64,000 bases of DNA from Hormiphora californensis (Eukaryota; Ctenophora; Tentaculata; Cydippida; Pleurobrachiidae). The DNA lies in contig CM035357.1 of assembly GCA_020137815.1 (NCBI GenBank), positions 5,316,496-5,380,495 on the forward strand, in the 5' to 3' direction. Below the pieces are notes generated by a model. The model had not been told where the DNA came from. It searched no databases and saw only the letters and a program-made list of their open reading frames with translations. Made by a program: the position numbers and the translations under genes. Shown here piece by piece: positions 17,121-59,266 of this stretch (its first letter is position 1; each line of letters opens with the position of its first letter).

Positions 17121-18096
17121 TTTGGGAAAGAAGGGCCATAGCAGGGAGACCCGCTATACATGTAAACACAGGTTTATTGGCTATAAATTACCAACAAACC
17201 AGGGTTTGTATGAAACGGGTCACTAGCTATAGGGTGATACGTTACACTATAATACACTGCCTGATCTACGAAGCAGGTCTGGTGGTATATGGTATAAAAC
17301 CCGACCATATTAGGGAGGGTTTTATTGATTATAGGCCAACATAAATTTGTAACTTATATCTGAGTTATTTAGACTATCAATAGACGGTGGTGGGTATTAC
17401 ATGTTTACACATCCTCTTCTCTTGCAAAAAAACACAGTTAAAACTTATTATTATATTTGCTCCAAAGTACTTTTTTTTAAATATAAGACGTCAACAAAAT
17501 AAAAAACCCTAATTTTGGGGTTTCCTATTAGACGAGAAATTTTAATTAATTTTTAGAGTTGTTTAAAACCCCTAATTTTTGGGTGTCTTATTTGACGAGA
17601 AAATTAAATTTTAGAGTTGCTTATTCTTGAATTAATCATTGAATTATTGAATTATCATTTTATCATTTTTATTTATTATTATTTTCTATTTTTTCTTATT
17701 CTTTTTATGTTTTAGAAAAAAGTGTTCGTTAAAAATTTTCGGCTCGATGTGATAGCTGACAGACTCGGATCGTAACATGTCAATGAGTTATTTTAGAAAA
17801 AAAAATTTTCTTTCTAAAAATATGGGAAGGGCTGGGTGCATGGTCAATACGGTATAATATGCAATAAGATTAATTACCCATACTCTGAATTACCTACGGC
17901 CTCTCTATTACACCTCCAGCAGGGAAATGCAAGGGAGCTGCCGTTATATAGCCGCATATATCATTATCCCGAGAATAAAAACAAAAGAATCCTCATCCAG
18001 TCTCGTGCTATACATTCGGCTTGCTAGGTTGCAATCACATGATTTGTGTTGATGGGAAAACTGTATTATAGAATTGTCAAGTGTAATTTTACTTAC
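17121..18096. other. AT-rich stretch with no recognised gene
   Basis: Contains a diverged tandem duplication of about 60-70 bp around 17508-17625 (CCTAATTTT ... GACGAGAAA). The missing 3' exons of the FAMeT/CCP gene should lie here or in the gap, but I could not find a convincing one. Confidence 0.4.
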
Positions 18097-20361
18097 CAAG
18101 TTTATCACACTGTGGTGCATCACTTGACCATGATCCACCCTCCTGACATGTCAGTACTGCATTTCCCTGATCAAGGATGTGAGTGGCAGCACATTCGATA
18201 GTGGCAATTGTCCCTGTTGGTGAGGCAGCCCAGGTTCCCTGTGTTGATCCGTCAACAGTAAAGGTAGAACACCTTGGTTCTGAAAATAAATAGTGCAGTG
18301 AGTTCATTGCATCATAGCTGAGATTTAATTACATTTCAGTTTTCAACAATTGGTACCATTGCCACCAATGTCGCTGTGCGACTGAGATCTCGCATGCAGT
18401 TTTATGTTACAAATCGTGCAGTACCAAATAAATATTCAATTTATACCCTTACCTGCTCTGTAATAATCAGATGCTGTGTCAGCTGCTCGAAACACGATCT
18501 CATCCACATCAATACCCCATCTCGTAACACACTGGGTATCTGAACTTTCTTCGAACAGGTAGTTCAGCACCTCAACATTATTACATGTGATGATCAAGGC
18601 GGTCTCTGTTTTGGTGAACGTCCAGATCTTATTCACCTCCACCGGTGGTTGTACTGGTAGATCTGTGTAGACCGAGGCGCAGTAGGTTATAGAATACTGC
18701 ATTGTGGAGGAGAACTTCACGCCCGCATAAACGACGTCATTACCGTCATACACAGCAAAGAATATATATACATAACTGCCCAGCGTAGAGTCCGTCTTTA
18801 TCTGGAGAGGTGTTCCCTCCAGGTCCCAGGGTATCTTCACTTCCCGCTCTACAGCTGTCCAGTCTGAAATGCAATAAGTATGTACTATTAAGGGTACACC
18901 TGGCGTTTTTCATCATCGAGTGCCCAACCAAATGACTTCACCAGGGTTTAGGCCATACAAAATGGACCTCAAATATGCAATTTTAGCCCTAAAGTCGAAT
19001 TCATATTTTTGCTACAGCCTATTTTCAAAGTGGCGTTTTTTCAATTTTTGTTGAAATTTTTAACCTCAGGACCACTTTTTTTGAGATAGAAACATTAAAT
19101 TCTTGGAATTTGAAGAGAATATAAAGGTGAATAAGCCCAAAGAAGGATTTTTGAAATGGAGCTTATTTCTGGCCATGAGAACGGTTTACTTTTTTGCTTC
19201 TTTGACACGCTGGCTGAGAATGTTCCCATGCTTCATTAGAGATGAAAATCTGGAAATAGTTGCTCAAAACGATTATCTATGTGGCCCAAAAATTTTGGAA
19301 CTTTCCCGCCAAAGATGTGGTGTACAGAGCTTGTTTTGTGAAACCCGTCTTTTTGAAAAAGAGGGAAATTCCCTGTATCTCAAAAACGGATGATCGTAGA
19401 GACCTGGGACCAAGCTTAATCGATTCAGAAGGTCCGATTTTGGGGGGGGGTCTTCTGAGAGACATTTTGCTCCTACTCCAACCGTTTTTGCTGTAATTGC
19501 GAAAAAGGTATCAGCAAGTAAGGGGGAAATCAGCCCGAAGCAGGCTACTGGAATAGAGTTGTTTCCCCTTTTCATAGAATTGGTTTTTTGCAATTACAGC
19601 AAAATCGGTTGGAGTAGGAGCAAAATGTCTCTCAGAAGACCCCCCCAAAATCGGACCTTCTGAATCGATTAAGCTTGGTCCCAGGTCTCTACGATCATCC
19701 GTTTTTGAGATACAGGGAATTTCCCTCTTTTTCAAAAAGACGGGTTTCACAAAACAAGCTCTGTACACCACATCTTTGGCGGGAAAGTTCCAAAATTTTT
19801 GGGCCACATAGATAATCGTTTTGAGCAACTATTTCTAGATTTTCATCTCTAATGAAGCATGGGAACATTCTCAGCCAGCGTGTCAAAGAAGCAAAAAAGT
19901 AAACCGTTCTCATGGCCAGAAATAAGCTCCATTTCAAAAATCCTTCTTTGGGCTTATTCACCTTTATATTCTCTTCAAATTCCAAGAATTTAATGTTTCT
20001 ATCTCAAAAAAAAGTGGTCCTGAGGTTAAAAATTTCAACAAAAATTGAAAAAACGCCACTTTGAAAATAGGCTGTAGCAAAAATATGAATTCGACTTTAG
20101 GGCTAAAATTGCATATTTGAGGTCCATTTTGTATGGCCTAAACCCTGGTGAAGTCATTTGGTTGGGCACTCGATGATGAAAAACGCCAGGTGTACCCTTA
20201 AGGTATGTATAAGGTATAAATATACCGGACCAACTATCAAAAGTGGACTTTTTGACCCCCAGCCCTAATACTATTTGTTGTTAATTTGACCAACCTGTGA
20301 GATCAACTGTTCCACACAATGCAGCTGCGAAGAGAAGGAGACGTATCATGTTAACACTCAT
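18097..20361 (-). CDS. Secreted FAMeT-domain and CCP (sushi) protein, 3'-incomplete
   Basis: Exons 20361-20295, 18863-18453 and 18279-18097, phase 1 at each junction. Exon 1 encodes a signal peptide (MIRLLLFAAALCGTVDLTG). Exon 2 matches the farnesoic-acid-O-methyltransferase-like domain common in invertebrate extracellular proteins: FFAVYDGNDVVYAGVKF, IWTFTKTETALIITCNNVEV, WGIDVDEIVF. Despite the family name it is usually a non-enzymatic extracellular module. Exon 3 is one complete CCP module with four cysteines and the usual WSSDAPQC ending, flanked by phase-1 introns as is typical for CCP exons. It ends with a good donor, so more modules probably follow towards 17 kb and the gap. Likely role: secreted or surface recognition/adhesion protein. 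Intron 1 contains a 1.3 kb palindrome. Confidence 0.75.
18888..20201. mobile_element. 1.3 kb palindromic foldback element flanked by TTAA
   Basis: Arms of about 610 bp (18892-19505 and 19589-20197) are almost perfect inverted repeats around an ~80-bp centre. TTAA stands at both outer edges (18888-18891 and 20198-20201), the target duplication typical of piggyBac-type transposition. Ends read GGGTACACCTGGCG. Each arm carries the same 96-codon ORF (19103-19393 plus, 19985-19695 minus), which has no recognised domain and may simply reflect sequence identity. No transposase was seen, so it would be non-autonomous. Confidence 0.85.
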
Positions 20362-20453
20362 AAAATCTTAAAAGATGAGGGTGTAATTGTAAATCATGTT
20401 TTGTAATAATATCTTGCTAATATTTAAAATGATAAAACTAATAATATTAGTAA

Positions 20454-20608
20454 TAAAGTCGGATTTTTTGAAACTGTCACCCCCCTTTTCGTGCGCGGAA
20501 TGTTTTTGCGCGTCACATCACATGTTAACGTGTGGTGTGCGCGTCGAAATTGATAAATTTCACCTGCGCGGTCATTTGGGGGTGACAGTTTCAAAAAATC
20601 CGACTTTA
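20454..20608. repeat. Short inverted-repeat element
   Basis: Terminal inverted repeats of about 31 bp (TAAAGTCGGATTTTTTGAAA and complement) flank a GC-richer core of CGCGC motifs. It lies about 90 bp upstream of the FAMeT/CCP start codon, so it could overlap that promoter. Confidence 0.8.
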
Positions 20609-20962
20609 CATAATTTTAACCGACAATATTTTACAATCTTATAGTCTCTATCTTGACAATATGAGGTGCCGGAAAAGTTTTGGACACCTTGTTGTTTGGG
20701 TTGAGACGTTGACATGGAGAATAAACTTTAAATCTACACGGTATGCTTTGCGTGATCTGATCGATTAAAGGGAGGGAGAGAGAAGTCTCCCTGCCTTGAT
20801 GCCCTGCCGTCAAACAATACGATAAAAGTAAGAGACATGTAGTAGACTATATAGAGTAAGAGGAGGCCGCTTTAACTCTTCAACTTGGGTTAACATGTTG
20901 AGAGGGAGTGGTACGTGTTTCTATCTATCTGCCTGTCTGTCTGACTAACTCTCTGTCTATCA

Positions 20963-21040
<78 letters not shown>

Positions 21041-22064
21041 ATGACTCCCTGTCTGTCCATATCATTTTAAGGAGCAGAAAACTATTTATTGCGCTCCCTA
21101 ATTACATGATCTGGACAAAACTAAAGGACAAATGAGTAGTGGAGAAGACAAATCTATACCTACGGGAGGAAAGGAAGAGATGGATGAGGAACAAGGAGGG
21201 GGGGGGTTCCTACATATTTTACATGTGTAGCATGCCAAAATCGCGAGAGAAATTTTCCCGAATCGCAATTTCTTGCCAATACAAGAAAACTTTCTAGAAT
21301 CGTAATTTCGAACCAAGAAGTTTTTCTCGAATCGTAATTTCTAAGCGAGAAAATTTTCCCGAATCGCAATTTCTTAGCGAAAAATTTTCTCGAGTCGTAA
21401 TTGCGAACCAAGAAGTTTTTCTCGAATCGCAATTTCTTAGCGAAAATTTTTCTCGAATCGTAATTTCGAACCAAGAATTTTTATCGAATCGACATTAAAT
21501 TTTCTAAGCGGGAAATTTTTCCGAATTTTCTCGGATTGCAATTTCTTATTGAGAAAATTATCTCGAATGACGAATGGCAATTTCTTACCGAGAAAGTTTC
21601 TCGAATCGTAACTTCCAACCGAGAAAATTTTCACGAATCGTTATCTGAATCAATCATGTTTGCTTTTCCGAATTTCAAGAACGTGTAATTTCTCATATTT
21701 TGTATGTACATAAAATTTAACACTTTTAATGAATAAAATGGGTGACAATGGAACTAAAAATGTTCCTAGGTGGTACATGGGCACAAAAGGAACTCGTCGA
21801 TGTATTATTTACACGTTTATCAGGCACCCATATATCGGTACAACATATTTTGTATTTTTTGTATTTTTTTTGTATTGTTTGTACGGAAAAAAAAAAGAAT
21901 TTTGGATACTTTTTTGTATGGCCCGTACAAAAAAATACAAAAAAATAGGTTGGAACCCCCCCAACAAGGATCAGTGTCAATGATCCTTGTTCTTTGCAAT
22001 TGATTCCGGGAATACTAAACTGACATATTGAGCGGGTATATAATGGTCATTAGCCATGCAGTAT
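20607..22064. repeat. Segmental duplication, copy 1 (contains transposon insertion)
   Basis: Homologous to 22276-22930 from ACATAATTTTAACCGACAAT to TAGCCATGCAGTAT. It contains a (TGTC)n tract (about 20955-21055) and, unlike copy 2, a 765-bp insertion at 21198-21962. Confidence 0.9.
21190..21970. mobile_element. 765-bp insertion with 8-bp target duplication and G-run termini
   Basis: The insertion 21198-21962 is bounded by direct repeats AACAAGGA (21190-21197 and 21963-21970). The paralogous copy has a single AACAAGGA at 22829-22836, i.e. the empty site. Ends are GGGGGGGGGTTCC and its approximate complement GGAACCCCCCC. An 8-bp duplication fits hAT-like transposition. The interior (about 21235-21640) is a degenerate tandem repeat of motifs such as GAATCGTAATTTC and GAGAAAATTTTC. 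No transposase ORF. Confidence 0.85.
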
Positions 22065-22275
22065 ATCTAAAAACGCCCGAAGAAAAAATGTGTTCCCTGC
22101 CATAGCCCATAATAAAATATATTCTCATTTGGAGCCTAGCCACTACAGAAAAATTAAGAATTGTTTTAAAAAAAGGAGGGGAAAATATTGTAAAAAGGCC
22201 TTATTTGCTGTCAGGCCACAGTTCTAACAGCTTATTTGAATTTCTAAAAAATGTTTCGTTCGAGGGTAAAAATAT

Positions 22276-22642
22276 ATACATAATTTTAACCGACAATATT
22301 TTACACTCTTATAGTCTCTATCTTGACAGTATGAGGTGCCGGAAATATAAGTTTTGGACACCTTGTTGTTTGGGTTGAGACGACGAGACGTTGACATGGA
22401 GAATAAACTTCTACACGGTAAGGGGAGGGAGAGAGAAGTCTCCCTGCCTTGATGCCCTGCCGTCAAACAATACGATAAAAGTGAGAGACATGTAGTAGAC
22501 TATATAGAGTAAGAGGAGGCCGCTTTAATTCTTCAACTTGGGTTAACATGTTGAGAGGGAGTGGTACGTGTAAAACTTTTATCTTTTCTATCTATCTGCC
22601 TGTCTGTCTGTCTGACTGACTCTCTGTCTATCAGTCTGTCTA

Positions 22643-22679
<37 letters not shown>

Positions 22680-22930
22680 ATGACTCCCTGTCTGTCCATA
22701 TCATTTTAAGGAGCAGAAAACTATTTATTGCGCTCCCTAATTACATGATCTGGACAAAACTAAAGGACAAAAGAGTAGTGGAGAAGACAAATCTATACCT
22801 ACGGGAGGAAAGGAAGAGATGGATGAGGAACAAGGATCAGTGTCAATGATCCTTGTTCTTTGCAATTGATTCCGGGAATACTAAACTGACATATTGAGCG
22901 GGTATATAATGGTCATTAGCCATGCAGTAT
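22276..22930. repeat. Segmental duplication, copy 2 (empty site)
   Basis: Same sequence as 20607-22064 with minor indels, a shorter (TCTG)n tract (22595-22683) and without the 765-bp insertion. Confidence 0.9.
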
Positions 22931-54224
<31,294 letters not shown>

Positions 54225-55260
54225 GCATATTCCGTGGTCTGCGGAAAATGGCGCTTCTGCTCCTTCACCTACCGCAGCAACCTAACTTGTAAAAAGGGTA
54301 ATATTTATGGATAATTTGATGACTGTTCAATCAGGTTATATGGGGGCTAGGGCCCTCTCTTAGAGGGAAAACAAAGAACACTACAAAACGGCGACAAAAA
54401 ACAGAAGAAAAAACAAAAAAATGTCTTCAGCTTTTGAGCGTTTTTTTTTCGACTTATAACTGAACCGCGCGGCGCGGCGCGATTTCAAAATAAAATAAAA
54501 GTTCATCTGGATCGCGTCTTTTTCAAGATGGCCGTTTTTTCACTTTTTTGCCTTTGAAAATTTGAGATAACTGATAAAAGGTCCCTCCTGCGACCTGCTG
54601 ACTGCTCGTGATGGTGACTGCAATGTTTCTTTAGTTTTAGTGTTCAACATCATTAGATTTCAAATGCTTTTGTAAAATCAAAACACTCCACCGTCCGCGT
54701 AGAGCCGAGCCCCGAGGGGATATTACTGGTTCCTAGCGGCCAGCGGAGTGGAATGCCGCTCTCTCTCTCTTCAATACAAATTAGATCGAATAGATTAGAT
54801 TGAATAAATAAATCGCTTTAGCTAAGAAGAGAAGAAGTGAGCATATGGTGAACGTGTCTTGCAGGTCGAAAAAAGTTCCTTCACACCGGTTGTCTTCTCG
54901 ACATCAGGAATTATGGGCGATGAAGCAGACAAGTTCTATAAGAAGCTTGCTTCTAAACTTTCCGATAAAACGAAACAATCCTATCCCGACTCTATCCGGT
55001 ACATTAGGCAACGATTATCATTCTGTCTCTTGAGGACACTTGTGATCAGTCTAAGGGGTCACCGTGGCACTAGCCCAAAACGTTTCAGCGACAGGAATGA
55101 TATTAACATTTTATACATGATTAAAAACAATTCGAATTAATTTATTATATCCATTTTATGTACAGATAACCTTGATTTCTATATCCATTTTACTAATTGA
55201 ACCGGTACCCCGGCTTTTGCCTTTAGCTAAGATAACAAACTTTCCATTCTCGAACTAGGT
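54225..55260. promoter_or_regulatory. Divergent promoter region of p190-like gene and BDP1
   Basis: About 1 kb separates the two start codons, which point away from each other. It includes a GC-rich patch (GCGCGGCGCGGCGCG near 54465-54480) and a GA/AT mixture. On the plus strand an exon-like piece, ATG at 54913 to a donor after 54997 (MGDEADKFYKKLASK ...), could be an upstream BDP1 exon. Its phase (2) does not fit the next exon's frame, so it is more likely 5' UTR with an upstream ORF. Confidence 0.5.
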
Positions 55261-56271
55261 ATGCCGCTCCTTAAGGGAAAGTTCCGGCCAGCAACGAGCC
55301 TTGCTCGTTCACGGTCTAACTCACAGTCAGAGCCTGATGAAGCTCGACCACGATCTAGCTCCTTTTCGGAGTACGACTCCCTGAAACGCCCTGCCACTGG
55401 TAAGCGTCACACCTAGTGAATATTACTGCATATTAGTGTCAAATATTGTGAATTAAATTCACCGATTATTTGGGTCAACAAACTGAATTGTTTATACTCA
55501 AAAATGAAGAGTACGGTCTTATATGAGACAAGATATTACCTGATCTGATTTCAGAGTTGAGGAGCAGTGCATTTCAAAGTTCTCCCTGTTCTGCGTTCAA
55601 GGTTCCCACCTCACCCATGATTGCTACAATTGGAGGTCTCATATCCCCCCGGAAACAACAGCCCCTCTACCACACATCACCCCGGAAAACCCCGACAACA
55701 CCCTTCACCAGCCCCGGTGGATCTATCCCCTCTCCGGGCGCGATGAGCATGCATCATCGGAGACCGGTGTCGCCCCATTTTATCCAACCTCCACCGGATA
55801 TAACATCACCAACCAATCAGCTCAAACAGCCAGTGTAAGTGGGTAATAGGATTTGGGTGGGATAGAGGAAGTAGTGTACATATGTTGAGTGAGACTCCCA
55901 CTGTGTAGGAAAATAATACTTTAACCTACGGATATAAACTCAAATACTATACTGTCACTGTCAATTATAAATAGAGGTGCATTCAACTAACTCCCTTCAT
56001 TTCTCATCCTCAGTCACCGGAGAAAAACACGGCTCAGATTGATCAACTACTTTCATCCGAGATGCAGATCATTAAATCCACCACCTCATTTCACAAGATG
56101 CAGATCATTAAATCCACCACATCATTTCACTGATTCTCGTGTAAAAAGGTCATCACACAGTGCGAAATTGTTGCCACCTTTCTCGAAAGAGCATGTTACT
56201 TGTTACACTCACGACAACATGTTACACTTGCTACAACATTTATTTATGGATAAACATTACTCACTTTCACG

Positions 56272-56331
<60 letters not shown>

Positions 56332-58453
56332 CTTTTCTCTCTCTTCCTCTCTCTTCCTCTCTCTCCGCTCCCTTGCAAAGCTGCAGGAAGAGGGAGAGTA
56401 CTGCGGTGTATTGTGACGTGTTATGACTGGTGTTGAATAGATGGTACAGTGCATACTGTTTACATTGAGACAAAGATGTTTACATGCTCTCTCCCCGTCC
56501 CTCCCTCACTCTCTCCCACCCCCTCCGGTATCCCCTCTCGACTCCTTCCCTTTCGACTCTTCCCCTATCCAATAATTCCTCCCTCTCCAACACTTCCTCT
56601 TTAACACCCCTCCCATCTTTAACACTCCCTTTCCCACCCTCCATCTCTCCCCTCTCACCCCCTCTCTAACACTCCCTTTCCCACCCTCCATCTCTCCCCT
56701 CTCTAACACCCCCTCTCTCTCTAACAGAATCACGACACCAAAACAGCGACTTGACTCCACGGATCTACTTCACGAAGGTCATCCCTCCCTTCCACTGCCT
56801 GAGAAAAGTGAAGTGGTCTGTGCAACTGGGGGTGATTCCGCCTCCGAGTATAATGATAGTGATACTCACTCTGGTAAATATTAGGTAGCTATGGTAACTA
56901 ATCTTGAGTTTTACTGATATGATCTTAATTAACTCGTTCTCGTTTACTTGGAGACCTTTTTAGACTTCAACTCTCACGATCATATCTAAATTTCAGTTTC
57001 CAGTTTTACTGGTGAGGTGGTCTATGAGCGGAAATCTCGGAAACAAGTAAGAAAGTGATTTAAAAACACTGAAATGAGATCATATACTGGACTCTCTTAT
57101 CTCATCTTGCCTCTGTCTCCCGACAGTCAACCTGCAGTTTTATGACTCAGACTCTCTCGCTTTCACTCGTTTTGTGCGCAAATTGTGATGAAAGCATATT
57201 GCTAAGCACTCCAAATGGCGCGCCACTGCTCGAGCACGCTTAGTTTATCAAACCACGTTTTCAGACCCAGTCCACGTTTTCAGCTCAATCGTGGACCCCC
57301 TCGAATAGCCCCTCATACCAACCAGCCGACGTTTATTTGACCCGTTTTGATATACACATTCCTCCTTTTAGGCGAAGCACCTTGGTCGAATTGATAAGAC
57401 AGTTATGACCATGAGAGATTTAATACAGTTCCGGCTACCCAGAGATCCCGCCAACCCCCTTAAACAGTAAGTTCAGATTGTCCATATGATCTGTCCTTGT
57501 TCGACCCTCTTTATCCGTGTTTGAACAAAAAATTTCAAGGACAGGGTTTGAGAGCAGTTTCAGTTTCTTGAAACCCTAAGCTATCTTGTTTCCTTATTTC
57601 CTAACCCATCTTGTATTCTGTTATATCCTAACCCACCCTGCTTCCCAGGATCTGGCAAGACATCAAGGAGAGAGAAGAACGTGAGAAACTGGGTGAGAAG
57701 GAAAAGGAGATAGAGAAACAATCTCGTATCGAGCAGATAATTGCTGAAGCAGCGGAAAGAGGTGAAACTTTGAAACCTGAAGATGTCGAGAATGAAGAGT
57801 CTCTCCCGCCCATTGCCGTTCAGCTGGACCCCATCACTGGTGAAATTGTGGTCAACAAGGAGACGTTGGAGGTAAAGTTGAACAGTAAAACTGAAATCCA
57901 GGAGACAATCGAGGAGGATGAGGGAGAGTTAACATTTGGCCGGTATGAGGATCACCATGTTTCTATCAACTCTTTCTCCCGGAGAAAACGAATTCAGCGG
58001 TGCAAGTGGACGGAGGGAGATACGAGACGGTTTTACCTGGCCCTCAGGAAAGTTGGGACTGATTTTGAGTTGATGCACAATGTGCTACCAGAGTTTACCA
58101 GGGACCAACTGAAACGGAAATTTAAACGCGAGGAAAAGACTTGTCTTGCCAAGGTCGACATGGCCCTGAATTACTCTCTCCGTATGGACGATTCTCCTTT
58201 AGAACGAGAGGAAGAACCTGAGAAACCGGTAGAAAAACCTAAACGAGAACGGAACAAGGCTCCTAAACCCACTCTCACAACAGTTATACGGGAACGCCGG
58301 AAACGGGCACTTTCTGACACAGATGAGGAGGGAGAGACCCCGCCATTTAGAAGTAGACAAAGATCCCGACCACTGGGAATAGATGATGAGGATGGAAGTC
58401 AGCCCATCGATATTATCAGGGATAGTTCTATTGATAGGAAAGTGCTCGTATAG
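55261..58453 (+). CDS. BDP1: TFIIIB subunit B'' (BDP1), SANT-domain protein
   Basis: BDP1 joins TBP and BRF1 in TFIIIB to recruit RNA polymerase III to tRNA and 5S promoters. Exons 55261-55399, 55555-55834, 56728-56873, 56997-57046, 57372-57466 and 57649-58453 (TAG) agree in phase and give about 504 residues. Signature regions: KTVMTMRDLIQFRLP, which corresponds to the MTMRDFIYYLP block of the family, a short basic linker (SRRKRIQRC) and the SANT domain (KWTEGDTRRFYLALRKVGTD, then LKRKFKREEKT). The C-terminal tail is short and basic/acidic. Vertebrate BDP1 is several times longer because of repeats absent here. The start ATG at 55261 directly follows an intron acceptor, so a 5' UTR exon lies upstream. 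An alternative exon at about 55991-56135 containing a 35-bp direct repeat is phase-incompatible and was left out. Confidence 0.9.
56275..56370. repeat. (CT)n microsatellite in BDP1 intron
   Basis: CT array grading into CTCTTC on plus, which is the BDP1 sense strand. Further CT-rich sequence runs to the acceptor at 56726-56727. Confidence 0.93.
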
Positions 58454-59266
58454 TAGTGTCGGTTGGTGTGTTTTTGAGAAGGGAGCCTTTTTCACTGAAC
58501 TATGCTGAAGTTTTTTAGAGCTTGTTAACAGTGCCTGCTTCTTCTCTTTTAAACCCACCTCCATCCTTGTTGAGTAAGGGGAACCCCTCGCTCAGCAACT
58601 CCATCCGGGCCGTTCTGTTTGCCAGGGTGTGGGAGTGCAAACAGACCGCCCTGGATCTTTCTTTTTGCTGTCTGGTGTTGCCGACCCGATCTGACCATGT
58701 TGTTAAAACGGAGTCAAGACAGTCTTTTTGTGATCTAACTAAAGTAGGGAGGCCAAAACTGAACCAAGGACCTATTACTTGCACCGTTCCTACTAATCAT
58801 CCAAATTTCAAAAACTTTTGTATAAAATCAGTAACACTCATTTTCCTGATAATTCTTACCATCTTCAGACAGCTCAGATCTGGTATTTGATCATGTTAGA
58901 GAACATCTAGTTCCTCTCATCCAGGATGTCTCATGTTATGTTCTAACCCTCCCTTTACATTTGGGGCGCCCGAAACACAGTCTAGCCAGGCAGGATGTCT
59001 CATGTTCATGTTCTCGACCGAGTGTCAGCTCCGTGTCAGACTGCAAGTAATATGTCCCCTGGTTCAGTTATAACACGTGTGTGTGTGACGTGTGTAAATT
59101 ATTTTAGTGTTAAACAACTGTATACATCTCCGGTGTTTTATCCCCTTTCATTATTTATTATCTTCACAGCAACATGTCTTTTTAATATATCAAGATACAA
59201 TTAATTAAATAATTGACAGTTATAGTTAACTAATTAATCTTAATTAATTATTATAGCGGTCACAGT
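58454..59266. other. BDP1 3' flank and upstream region of the next gene
   Basis: Contains the BDP1 3' UTR and the promoter or 5' UTR of the next plus-strand gene. No further coding segment recognised. Confidence 0.5.

Noticed and set aside
19103-19393. 96-codon ORF in each arm of the 18.9-20.2 kb palindrome as a protein gene
   Set aside because: Preserved only because the arms are near-identical; no start context, domain or codon signal supports translation.
55991-56135. Additional BDP1 exon with a duplicated 35-bp segment
   Set aside because: Its open frame does not match the phase of the neighbouring exons, whereas joining 55834 to 56728 is in phase.
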